Of a stretch of DNA of 64,000 bases, positions 23,783-34,393 are shown piece after piece. A program made the position numbers and the translations under genes. Position 1 is the stretch's first letter; every line of letters begins with the position of its first letter. This stretch comes from Membranipora membranacea (taxonomy: Eukaryota > Bryozoa > Gymnolaemata > Cheilostomatida > Membraniporidae): the NCBI GenBank assembly GCA_914767715.1, contig OU612073.1:3782001-3846000 (forward strand). Reading direction: 5' to 3'. The notes below the pieces were generated by a model. The model made no database searches. It was not told where the DNA came from and saw only the letters and a list, made by a program, of their open reading frames with translations.

Positions 23783-26700
23783 AAACATACCAGTCTGTAA
23801 AATTATTAGAAAATACAATATTTTTAGGCATATAAGCTTGAACTGCTGGGATATTACACACAAAGAAAGCATGTTGACTGTCACAAAATAAGTGTTTATG
23901 CATTTCGAAAAACGATTTATTACCTTTCATATTAGAGAACTTTACAGTTGCCGAATCCGTTATACAAAAAACAACAGAGCAAACGGACCATGCAAATTTC
24001 GGAAGATTCCTAGAATTGTTTTTCGGGAGCTATGTTACGACATTATTCAACCAAAAGAACAGTCAGTATGTTTGATAAAAAATATTTTAACTTTCGCTTA
24101 AAATGTCCATCATGTGATTTCTTCATGATTCCAGAAAATTTAAAATCACCCATGCCACAACGCAATCAACAGGCCACACAACCTGTTTTCCATCTTCATA
24201 AATAAAAAGACCGATGACGCTATTTTGTATATACTATTACCACTGTTCTGATGCTAAAGAAGGGAGGAGTGGGGGGGATCGGGTAGAAAAGATATTTATA
24301 TAAAGATAAAATAACATGGAAATTGATCTCCACAAAAACGTTTTGACCGCGCAGCTAGCGGCATTCATAAGTGAGAGCAACGGACCGACCCAATTATTAT
24401 GCGTTTGTAAAAAATTTTTTCAATATTTCATAATCAAGATTATTGTCTTTATAGAGGATGTTATTTATATCAAAATCAAACCTTGACAGCGTAAATCGCT
24501 CAGACAGGATGTCCCAAATTTGGCGTAGACCCAGACTTCAATTAGGAAAATAATCGACAAGAATCACCCCCAAGGGATCGGTTGCCTGTTTTGTGCAATT
24601 CGGATTATATCATGGGAAAGATAGCCGGACAAGTATAATGGGTGAGAATGAGTTGGTCTAGATTTCAGACTTCGATGCCTTGGGGCATCATTCGCAGTAA
24701 CTAATGCCTATCTCAGCAAAAGGCTAGCAACACATCAAAGTGTGACATTCGTGTGTTTATTGTAAAGCTCCTGCATTGAATAACGGGCAAAAGTAAACAA
24801 CATTTTGCTAATCATTACTGATTGGGTGTTAGATTCAAAGAGATTACCAAGTGAAATCTTTGATGGCGGCAGTAGAATGTAAAGCCTTTTGCTTGTTTGC
24901 AAGATTTTATTCATTCATGCACTTTTGCGGATTAATTCGACAAAAGGACTGGATTAAAGTTTACATTAAAATTTATAGCCGCTAATGGAAAGGAATTCTT
25001 CGGCAATCCTTTTTAGTGATGTTAAGTGTATGTCAGCTTAGGTAAGAATTTCTCCTCTGCGCTGAGAGCTGAGGGATTATGTTTGGATGATGAAAGGTAT
25101 CAGCCATTAAATGTGTCAATAAGATCAAAATCAGACCTTAGTTTGAGATCTTCTACTTTTGTGATTTGACCAGCTGTGACTTTCCAAAATTGCAACTAGC
25201 CGTGACACCATACATTATTCAATATGTAAGGGTGCATAGTAAGAGAGAAGCGCAGGTCCCAGCACAATCAGTAGATATTTTTGACCTAGAAAGGTAACAA
25301 CAGTCGAAACTCAAAATTAATTTGAAATTCAAAAAGTGATTAGAATCAAAATTGATGTATGATTTGCCCCATTGTTTCTGTATCCTTGTATAAATATTGG
25401 GATTTAATGAGTGAATATTTGAATGATCTAATACTCAACCGCACCCAGCCAGATTTTTGGAACATTTAAAGAAAAATTATTGAAATTAGATGCTTCCTAC
25501 AAATTGTTTTAATTGTTTAATGTGTTACTTGTATCCAATTAAAGAATAATATTTCACAATTATAGTTACTTTAGCCCGGGGCCGGATGGTTGTCTGGGTT
25601 GAATTCAAGGTATAGAAACCATATTTATCAATATTTTAAAATGATGGTACACACTGGTAGCTGCTAATTAATTATGAAAAATTGATCAGCATTTCTTCGA
25701 GCACGTTGTCTGATAATTTCAGCGTGGTGTTTTATTTTGCAGCCCGCTTCCTCTGAAAATGATAAAAAGTGTTTAAGTACGGTGTAGACTCTACTATTTT
25801 TAACTTGCTGAGACTTGCCGTTTTCTGATCACAGCTTAAATAAATTGGCGCTACATATTATAGAATGTTCTACATAAGCGGAGACAAAAAATTGAACTTT
25901 TCGAACTAGAATCAAGGAGTAACTGTTACTCTTTGGTAGAATTGATGAGTCAAAACCAGAAGGTACCAGACGTCCCAAATAACCAAAAAAACCAGTTAAA
26001 TACACTCATTCAGCTAATCCTTGATCAATCCACTTCCGGGGATAAAAAGTAACCTCGCAGCAGAATTAGTGGTTTGACGATTTATTGAAGATGTATGTCA
26101 CTGATTGCTTCTATCAAAAAAGAACTGTGGTGCTAACATTGCTTATTGGTGTTTTAATTCTACAATCAAATGACCATGGTAGTGCTAATCCATGTTATTC
26201 AGGGTTTAGTACATCATTAAATGTTCATCATTAGGCATACAGCAGGTGATAAAATCATTATTTTTTCATAGAAAATGTTTCTTTTTGCATAATCCATTGT
26301 TATGAGTTACATGAATGATATTTACTTTGATATTGATCAAAAGAGCGGTCATGATTCCGAGTCCGTCTATACTAAGGCTGCCACCTGCCTCTGTTTGACA
26401 TGACGTAATACTAAAAAAAACAGGAAAATTTTAAGAGAATCGGGCTGACTATTATGATGTATTTTTAACCCAAATTCCCCATATTTTATTTTGCTTTGTC
26501 ATTGTTATCTCTATATCATTTTATTCAACTTTTTACAAATTAGAGATTAAATATTTTGTTACAGCTGACTTTGTGTATGGACTCCTTGTTTTTGACGGAG
26601 TAACCATTAACAAACCGAGAAGTTGGGTGCAAGGCAATCATATCTTACATTTAATGCGTCTCTGCCAACCGCAAAAATTTTTGGTTAAACACAGCTGCTG

Positions 26701-27231
26701 ATTTTATGCCCTGGTTAGATCACATTGAAGACATTATCGTAATCTAGATCTCATATAGATTTAGTTACAAAAAAGGAATAATATTTAGAAAGCATAAACG
26801 ATTTCCTATAAACAGCGGGCTGTCAGTGGCTGTCACACTTTTGACAGCAGCCCTCTAGATAAATATCAGCAGCAGGTGCCCTGCAGCAATTAAGTCACAT
26901 CCCAACGTAAGGCACAACGTCGTAAGGCTATCATATGGCTATTGTCAACACCAGGCTAGACCCATAGCACCTAGTGGTATTTTAAAGAGCTGCTTCTAAA
27001 AGGGAAGCTGTTTTCAGTCTGACTTTGCTGTATAGTAAGAAACAGAAGATTGGGCTACCCCCAAAGAGGGGCGTAAGGAGCGCTAAATCCTCATACTGAG
27101 AATGTGATACATTCTAGAAACCTGGAATGCATCCTAGATGTGACGCCATAAAAGACCGTCTGAACTGGGTGTACAGCAAGCTGCCAAAACTAAAACTGGT
27201 ACTAATCAGCCATTGGCAGTGACAATTTGAT

Positions 27232-27249
27232 CTTGGCCGAAAGGCCAAG
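27232..27249 (+). other. Short hairpin with GAAA tetraloop
   Basis: CTTGGCC-GAAA-GGCCAAG: a 7-bp G/C-rich stem capped by a GNRA-type loop. Could be chance; no gene around it. Confidence 0.3.
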
Positions 27250-28417
27250 AAGCGATCTTTCATTCTGACTTTAAACAACAATTAAACCCTGGATCCTAGA
27301 CAGAATTTTGTAGTATAGGCTTGGTGTGGTTTGAGTTGTCAACTATGCCTGGAGCTGTGGAGGTTGTTTAATAACCTTGGTGGGGCTATTGTATGTTAAT
27401 GCATGTGCAGTGACTGATGATAACTGTTTTGCATTTTACTAATTACCTGTCCCCCTTCCCAAATGTGTGCCGGTTTGCAAATTAAGTTTCAATTTGACAC
27501 TATGGCCTACAGGATGAGGTAAGATGCAAAATTATTCCTAGATACAACTAAACCTTGTTTTTACGCAAAAAAAACAAAGTGATCCCACCTATGGACTTTG
27601 CCTAATATACTTTGAGTTTTTTGACAGACGCTGTTATGATCTAGCATGTTGACTATGTTGTTAGGGTCCCGGAGAAGCTTTATTTAGCAATTATCATCCT
27701 GAAATCTAAGAATAATCAGACTAGTGCAGATGGATCTGCTGTCATCGTGAAAGCTTCATCAATCATATCACATAAAGGTAACCAGGTGAAGGATGGGCGA
27801 ATTCTGGGCGCTTTCTGGGCGGCATATGACACAGTTTGTGACAAATGAGTATTATCTAATAACAAATTATGTATTATGTCCACAGTTATGTTAGCCTATA
27901 GGCCATGTTTCTTGTTACATTAACCTGCTATGTCATGTCAACTCTTGTGTCCAGACTATACCCATGATGTCTCAGCTTAATCCTTACAGACTTTAAAAAT
28001 ATGTCCAAGAGTCTGTGCACTTAGACTGGTAATGATAAAGGTGCCTCCATCAGCAAAAGCTTGGTAATTGTCGCTCATGTGCCAGTCAGAAAACAGAGAT
28101 ATCCTGTCCTTGCATTGCTCACTAACTGGGAAAAAAAAATTAATCTGGAGATTTTGCTTGCCAGATCAGTCATTGGTTACAATATGGTAATAAAAAACAA
28201 CCAGGCTTTTGAATTCTAAAACCAGATCGTAATTTATATGACGTGTTTCTCATGCCTCAATTCAAGTTTTTAAACAGATTACCTCATGTAACAAAGTTAG
28301 AAATAGATTAGAATTCTATTGTCAGGAATACAGTGTTTTTATCAAAAGTGAGCAATATTATATACCCAACCAAATTGCAATACTTTATTGAAAACCAACT
28401 TGGGAAATCCAGGTTAG

Positions 28418-28459
28418 AGTTGCATTGTGGGTCGCATGCATGCTACCCACAATGCAACT
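28418..28459. repeat. 42-bp near-perfect palindrome upstream of the HES gene
   Basis: Arms AGTTGCATTGTGGGT... and its complement around a GCATGCATGC centre, with one mismatched pair. It lies ~0.86 kb before the HES TATA box. The core GCATTGTGGG also appears singly near 1504 and in delta modules. Confidence 0.6.
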
Positions 28460-28663
28460 ATTCCTAGTGCAGGATGCAGTAAATTAAAGATTATACAGCT
28501 GAATTTACAATAGCTTAGCCTTATCTCAGCTTATCGCAACACAAGTGAGGCCGGGAGATTAGGCTACAATAGCTTGTATATATATCCTGTGTTTCCATCT
28601 AGAAAATGTTAATAACCCACGGAAAACTACAAACCTAAAATCCTGCTTACCCTGAATGTAAAA

Positions 28664-28714
28664 ATGGAAGAAGATGAACTCTTAATTAGAACACCGCCCA
28701 TAGATCGAACTTCC
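28664..28714 (+). CDS. Possible alternative first coding exon of the HES gene
   Basis: An ATG opens 17 acidic/polar codons that end exactly in phase 0 at a good donor, GTAAGC (28715-28720). HES exon 2 starts in phase 0, so splicing 28714 to 30192 would keep the bHLH in frame with a different N-terminus. A TATA-like TATATATAT lies ~85 bp before the ATG (about 28575-28585). This is inference only; the frame could be chance. Confidence 0.2.
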
Positions 28715-29082
28715 GTAAGCATTTTTCCTGAAGTCACTCAGAAAACAGAACCGGAACGGAATATTCTTTTAATACAATATATAAATGATAAAACTTTTAA
28801 GGGTGTACAAACAATAAATAAAACCCTGGATATTATCTGCTCATAGGAGATCCGGTATGTTGAATGCAATAAAAAGCTGCAGTGCCAAAAAGTTCCAAGA
28901 AACGATAATATTGTGGAAAAGTGCCTCTGCTCAAAATAATCATTATCCTTTTCACCCCAAGTCATATAGCACAGCTTCACATAGCATAACGCAGGATACT
29001 TACTTCCCTTGTCCAGAGAACAATACAAGTGGGCGGAGCTTAATCTGACAAGTGTCCCATACATGACATAAAGCAATGAAAA

Positions 29083-29108
29083 CACAAGCCACCCAATCTG
29101 GCCACGTG
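29083..29108. promoter_or_regulatory. Candidate HES-binding sites: N-box and E-box
   Basis: CACAAG (29083-29088, N-box CACNAG) and CACGTG (29103-29108) are 15 bp apart, about 175-200 bp before the HES TATA box. HES proteins bind N-boxes and some CACGTG/CACGNG sites, often in their own promoters, so negative autoregulation is plausible. A CCAAT (29093-29097) lies between them. Confidence 0.35.
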
Positions 29109-29280
29109 CAGCAAATGACATTGAGATCAAAGTGCTCTAAGATTTGATTTGACTGATTGCTTACTGTGGTTTGTGTTTGTATTGTGTGCCTAATATAAAC
29201 ATAACACCCCATGATAATACCACGGGACTGTGGACAACAGGTTGCCATTCGCTTACAGGATAGGGAGCTGACCAGAAGGA

Positions 29281-29290
29281 TATATAAATA
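29281..29290 (+). promoter_or_regulatory. TATA box of the HES gene
   Basis: TATATAAATA, 34 bp before the start codon's immediate leader. Transcription would start near 29310-29316, giving a very short 5' UTR before the ATG at 29324. Confidence 0.65.
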
Positions 29291-29323
29291 GTAGACTCCG
29301 CTTCTCCAGCGCAACATAGCAAA

Positions 29324-29383
29324 ATGTCACAGGATAACGACAATGGTGATGTCAAGATTAGTATGGCAAAAGCCAATAGAAAG
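29324..29383 (+). CDS. HES: HES exon 1
   Basis: 20 codons, ending ...ANRK just before the basic region; donor GTTAGT at 29384. Phase 0. Confidence 0.85.
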
Positions 29384-30019
29384 GTTAGTGCTTTATTCTG
29401 AATACTTCGGTCAGTAATGTTGAAATCAATAAATTGATTTTTGGGTTGAGTTGGATTTCTTATTACCATAATGCATAGATCTACAACTTGTTGCTTCTCG
29501 GTTTCTCACAAGGATAGAATTTATACAACATGACCACAGTTTCCCATAGCGCATATCCTCTTTGATCTTTATCAAGTTGTTACGCCTCTTGTTCGACATG
29601 TACAAGCAGGTCCGGTGATTTGGAGGGTGCGTTTTTATCTTGAGGGTTTATGGTGTCGTGATATCACAAACAGATTGCAGCTTAACATGCTATTGACCAG
29701 TCATATGATATGTCGTAACAATACAAATATCTGAATGTTTAAACATGCACTTGACAATCTGAAGCCTCGAATTTTCTCACGATTCTTTAAAACCTTATGA
29801 AAACTTATTTCCCCAATGGCGTGTTATAATCAGCCGTGCCACAATGCTGACACACTGCTTGGCTTACCCAACAAATAAAAGAATAACAGCGTGGGAAAAT
29901 TTAGAAATACTTGGTTGGCACGTCAGATTGAGAAAGCTGTCTTTTTAACCATCGTCATCAAATATTCCCATCCCCATACCCGTCACAGAATGTTTTGTCC
30001 TTGCTGTTTGAGAGAGTTT

Positions 30020-30060
<41 letters not shown>

Positions 30061-33000
30061 GTTACATCCGGCCCTCAGTTTCTAACATTCCTGTTGGGAT
30101 TGGGGCTCTTGGGAAGAGGACAAGAGTTCCTGCAAAGTTACTTCTCCAGTTTGTGGTACTCAAACTCTAATGTAATACTTATTTTATTCAGATTGCAAAG
30201 CCGATAATGGAGAAGAAGAGGCGAGCAAGGATAAACGCTTCTCTAAACGAGCTCAAAACACTGCTGGTCGAAGTTTTACAAAAAGAGGTACATTACACAC
30301 AACACAGCTAGACCCTGACCTTTTAGACTCGAGCAATTATATCAGGCTGGAAATTCTTCGAGTCATTTTCGCCCTAAGAAAGTATTTCGAATTTAGTTAC
30401 AAAGCTTGAAATGGGAGCCTGTGGCGAAGTAGCTACATGATGCTGTATGCTGCACATTTTAATCAGATTTAGGAAATTGGAATCCTGCTGATCTGGTGTC
30501 ACATATTTCGCTGCGATGTCTGCATATTTTGATATTGTTGATACAATGACACTGGCTCAGCGTACCAGTTTAAGGTTTGGGGTGTTATATAGGCTGCCTG
30601 AAGTAAGGCCACATCGTGTCACACACGCGTGTTAATTAAATTTTTAGTGCCTAGACAAGCTGGAAGGCACAGCTCTCCGACACAAAGCCCAGGTGTGCTG
30701 ACTTAATCACTGTATGCTTGTTTAAACCAGCAGCGAGAATTTTAAATTGGCATATCCCATTACAAATCTTTACAATTATACAGGCCAATCGTTACCTAAA
30801 TTCTATTGTACTTGAAAGCATTGAGGGGTATTGAATTTATCCAGTTACGAATTCTTTCCCAAATAACTTCTTGTACTGTAACAACAATGCTGCTAGCATC
30901 GTAAATAAGATTGAAATTGAAAAGCAACGCTATCTTAAAATAAATTTCCCTTCAAGACAATACACACTTGAATTATCACGCTTGGTAAACACTTAGGAAA
31001 CATAAAGTTTGATGTATCATGATCAATCATATTTATTTGGGACGTTTGGATCTGAGGCATGTTTGGATCTGAGGCACATGCCGAGTGTCAATTTCAATTT
31101 GCCTAGTGGAAAGACAAACCGCCACTAATTCATCAGCCAAGTCCTTCCACAAAACTTGACAGGCTAGCAATGCCAAATTTAAAAAACTTAACTATCAACC
31201 TCAATAGCATCCTAGTTGTTAGCACTTCTGCTTCCGCATAACAAATTGATGTTAAAACATGTTATCATATTTTTATTTTCTACATTTCTTGCAGGGTTGC
31301 AGACATTCCAGCAAGATGGAGAAAGCCGACATTCTCGAAATGGCAGTCAGACATCTTAAAAACCTACAGAAACAACAAAATTTTCCAGGTAGGGTATCTA
31401 CAGCAAAAAAGCCAACAGAAAAATATGAGTAATGATATAGCTCACTCAAATATGAATAAAGAAAAAAATGCAGGGAGAAAATTTACTGGTCATGAGAAAA
31501 AGGGCCAGTAAATTTTCTCGTTAGTTTAGAAGTAACAGCATGTTACTTATATCTATATGGGTGGAAATTCTAGTATTTGCACAAAGGATGAAGGGATTTA
31601 TAAAGATTGCTAAAATAAGAGTACAGATGTAGAAACAAGACAGTTAACAATGCTGACGGTCTTGTCTCTATAAAATCATAAATGTCACTATTTATTTTTG
31701 AAAATTTTGGGAGGTCTCTCCTCATTTTATGTATTTGGCAGCGGATCGATGTTTGTTTTTTGGCAAGGAGAGCGAGCCAAGTCTAGCGTATAGGTAAACC
31801 CCCAGCCATGTGTCAAATATTTTACGCGATTGACTAGGTCGCACCAGTGAGAAACGAAAAATCTTTTCACCGGACCAAGATGGTGTGACTGCAGCATAAA
31901 AGTAAATTGGCCATTTATATGACTAATTAAGAGTTTAGTCTAGTTTGGTCACACTTAGATTGCCGTGGATTACACGCTTTCGGCTCGTGTAACAAGCTTA
32001 TTAAATCTCTCCCTATCTTGCCTTACATCGTGAGAATATTTTCTACCTTCTCTCTCAATGACATAACGACAAATATTTCATCGCTTAATTTTCTCAAAGA
32101 CTAAAGTATGTATAATGATGAATATGCGACTACACTACCAATGTGATTTTATTAAGGTATAATTTACTATACTATGCTTGTTACGAACAGCGAATTTTGA
32201 ACATTTGTTTGCACAATTTAATGAGCCATACAAAATAGCATGGCATAGGGGGTAAAGCGATTAATTTCAGACAATTGAGTCAAGCCACCAATTATCTTTC
32301 ACGCTCAGGTTAGATTGGGGAGATTATATGGTTGAAGCTAGGGCATGAAATTGTTCGAAATCAATGGACGACTTTGACTGACTCTAGGTGAAACATGGGA
32401 AAATTTACTCTTTCTCTTGAGTTAGATTTGTGAGGGGTGTGACACTCTTGCCTAGTGTGGGAACAACTTTGCCCTATATTATGTTATTTTATTTTGACGC
32501 ACTGTTGAATCAGAAATTTTGAATTAAATTGCATCGCAATTGTGAGTGCTTACGCAATGGGAACTAATATTTGCACACAGCATAATACTTTGTTAGTTTT
32601 AATATACCCTTCTTAAAATTTAATCTGATCAAATCCATTTCTAGCACACTAATCTATCCCAACAATATCTAAGCTAAATGGTTTCCATTGACCTTTCATT
32701 ATTTGGTTTGATATCATAGCACACAATTAAATCTCTGAATTCATCAAGCCTGAAGTATCAAAGTAAGCTTCATAAAGCAAGCTCTGTTGAGCGGAGGGGG
32801 CGTGTACAAAATATCTTAGCTACCCTCAACAGCTTGAATTGGCAGGAATCGAGCTAAGCTTTATCTTGTGTTAGGCGTACGATAAGAGATTTTTGCCAGC
32901 GTGGGAAAGTGTGCAAACATAATAATGTAAAGCTCAAAACTAAAGCTAATCAGGAGGCGTGTGACTGACATGGTGCCAAACACGACGTCATATGAGAGGA

Positions 33001-33857
33001 AAACTCCTAAACATTTTTGTAAATTATTAAGCTACTTCCTAGCAGGGAGGGTTGGACACCCTCCCTGTTCCAAGCTAGGGCAGGAAAGTATAAAAAGTCA
33101 TAACTTCACCAAAACAATCACTTGAAAACCTCTTTTGCAAATTCATATCTACCTAGTCAAAATATTGAAATATATATTTGTTGGCTTTTTTCTTGTAGGC
33201 TCACACACCCCTTCACTTAGAGACAGCTATCCACCCGCCATCCCAGTTGAAAAGTATGCCAGCTCTTTCAGCCCTGACTGTCTCAGTCCTGAACTCAAAA
33301 GATTCTTTGTAAGATCTCCAACAGACACCAAATCAGCGACAGATCCTACAAGTCCTGACTCGACAGTGACTTCACAACCTATGGTCAAATTAGACGGCAA
33401 CCGAAACATTGTGGCAGCACCTCTGCCAATTAACACAAACAGTAATATGTTACCAATCAACACCACCATTTCTGGTATGTCAACAGCTGCGTTACCAGGC
33501 AATTCTAATACCATCACTCAGCCTATGATGACCAGGACAGCAACAGGTGAAATTGCTGTAGTTCTTCCTCAACATTTATTAAAGCAAGCAGCTGCTAGCC
33601 AGCCTAATGCAGGTGGACTTATCCTACCTATTTACACTTTACCTCAGAACGCTACTCAGCTAGGGGTTGATACGAAAGTGCCTATCAGCCCTCTGGGGTC
33701 GCCCCAGCAGCAACCTGTTATGATAAGCATCAACATGCCCACACTACAACAATCGCAGTGTTCAGCGTTCACAAGTCTTCCTTCATCCTCATCTACCACG
33801 AGCAGCAGCCAGAGCTCCCTACAATCACCCATCTCTCCTGTCTGGAGACCATGGTGA
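29324..33857 (+). CDS. HES: HES/Hairy-type bHLH transcription repressor (4 exons, WRPW)
   Basis: Nuclear DNA-binding repressor of the Hairy/E(spl)/HES family, classically a Notch target that recruits Groucho/TLE. Exons 29324-29383, 30192-30287, 31295-31388 and 33199-33857 join in frame to 302 aa. Basic region and helix 1 are at residues ~20-52 ([13 protein letters not shown]...), with the family-specific proline at residue 24. The loop is ~53-63 and helix 2 ~64-79 ([15 protein letters not shown]). Residues ~100-120 (EKY...F...C...ELKRFF) look like a shortened, diverged Orange domain. A long Ser/Thr/Pro/Gln-rich linker follows, and the last four residues are WRPW (299-302), the Groucho-binding tail. 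Introns fall at the usual HES positions inside the bHLH, with phases 0, 0 and 1. The ATG was chosen because it sits 34 bp after a TATA box and its exon ends at a GTTAGT donor. The degenerate Orange domain makes assignment to a HES subgroup uncertain; the family call is firm. Confidence 0.95.
29541..29548 (-). promoter_or_regulatory. Weak RBPJ/Su(H)-type site, HES intron 1
   Basis: Minus strand TATGGGAA fits the loose YRTGDGAA consensus. Confidence 0.25.
29887..29898 (+). promoter_or_regulatory. RBPJ/Su(H) site in HES intron 1
   Basis: CAGCGTGGGAAA contains CGTGGGAA (29890-29897), a perfect high-affinity CSL consensus. The same 12-mer recurs in intron 3 (32897-32908). Fits Notch control of HES genes; no occupancy evidence. 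Confidence 0.45.
30020..30060. repeat. (ATC)n microsatellite in HES intron 1
   Basis: About 41 bp of uninterrupted ATC/CAT triplets, ~130 bp before exon 2. Likely length-polymorphic. Confidence 0.9.
30192..30287 (+). CDS. HES: HES exon 2 (basic region and helix 1)
   Basis: 32 codons from IAKPIMEKK to VLQKE. Acceptor TTATTCAG before 30192; donor GTACAT at 30288. Contains the HES proline in the basic region. Confidence 0.95.
31295..31388 (+). CDS. HES: HES exon 3 (loop and helix 2)
   Basis: 31 codons plus one base, [17 protein letters not shown]... Acceptor TTTCTTGCAG; donor GTAGGG at 31389. Phase 1 exit. Confidence 0.95.
31475..31519. repeat. 15-bp-arm hairpin in HES intron 3
   Basis: GAGAAAATTTACTGG (31475-31489) and its exact complement CCAGTAAATTTTCTC (31505-31519) around a 15-base loop. 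Purpose unknown. Confidence 0.6.
32394..32463 (+). promoter_or_regulatory. Pair of RBPJ/Su(H)-type sites in HES intron 3
   Basis: CATGGGAA (32394-32401) and TGTGGGAA (32456-32463). The latter is a canonical YGTGGGAA site. Confidence 0.35.
32897..32908 (+). promoter_or_regulatory. RBPJ/Su(H) site in HES intron 3
   Basis: CAGCGTGGGAAA, same 12-mer as in intron 1; contains CGTGGGAA (32900-32907). Confidence 0.4.
33043..33067. mobile_element. Micro-palindromic insertion, family 1, in HES intron 3
   Basis: 25-bp hairpin with perfect 10-bp arms (CAGGGAGGGT / ACCCTCCCTG) and a 5-base loop. TTCC-AG-like sequence occurs on both sides, a possible decayed target duplication. It sits ~130 bp upstream of the exon 4 acceptor. 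Confidence 0.5.
33199..33857 (+). CDS. HES: HES exon 4 (Orange-like region, Ser/Thr/Gln-rich linker, WRPW)
   Basis: Follows a pyrimidine-rich TTTTTTCTTGTAG acceptor and completes the split glycine codon. Encodes 219 residues after the join and ends in WRPW-TGA (33843-33857 region). The open frame extends 5' into the intron to 33135, but that part is upstream of the acceptor. Confidence 0.92.
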
Positions 33858-34387
33858 TGAAGGCCAATCTCAAAATAGCCTCTGGACAACGCCAACAATA
33901 TCAGCACAGGAGACATCTAAACAGTTCCAGGCATCAGAGAAATTAGTCCGCAATTGAAGATGAAATTGACGGGATACCTTGACGGTATTCGAGGAAATCT
34001 TGATTTCTCAACCACCTGTCAAAATGGTGCCAATTTTGTCACAATATGCCCCCTCTCCCCATTCATTCACACAGTTCTATGTCTGCTGTTGCCCAACATT
34101 ACCTAGAGTGCATCCTTACGGTGTCAAATACATACCATCAACTGTATCATTTTCTCAAATTTGTCTCCCTCAAATTATCTAATTAATAATGTAAATTTCT
34201 TTTTGATTGATGGTTTCTTCCACTTCAAATCATAATGAATAATTTCCTGAGCAGCCTAATATTACTGTCTTTTACATGCAAATTGTTTTTAGATGGCCAC
34301 CCTTCATTCTACATTAGTCAAGTATGCGTAGAAAGTGTGTAATTTTGCATAGAGGACATCACATGCCACTGAAAATAACGCCAAAGT

Positions 34388-34393
34388 AATAAA
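34388..34393 (+). terminator. Candidate poly(A) signal of the HES gene
   Basis: AATAAA ~530 bases after the stop, giving a 3' UTR of about 0.55 kb. It is the first AATAAA I see downstream; later ones would allow longer 3' UTRs. Confidence 0.5.

Larger units (their letters stand above)
22693..28570. other. No gene recognised; short palindromes present
   Basis: About 5.9 kb without a convincing exon. A plus/minus overlapping pair of frames around 23518-23930 is discussed under rejections. Structured features are the perfect palindrome at 23747, hairpins near 26818 and 27232, and the palindrome at 28418. Confidence 0.45.

Noticed and set aside
23532-23930. 132-codon minus-strand frame, with a 61-codon plus-strand frame opposite
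   Set aside because: It reads straight through the perfect 36-bp palindrome, with no recognised domain or convincing splice sites on either strand.
28738-29130. 130-codon minus-strand frame upstream of HES
   Set aside because: Overlaps the HES promoter region, no recognisable domain, low-complexity hydrophobic content.
29995-30207. Frame with a poly-histidine run
   Set aside because: It is the ATC microsatellite in HES intron 1 running into exon 2 in the wrong frame.
33135-33198. N-terminal extension of the last HES frame to an upstream ATG
   Set aside because: It lies upstream of a strong 3' splice site in intron 3, and the bHLH exons join exactly at 33199.
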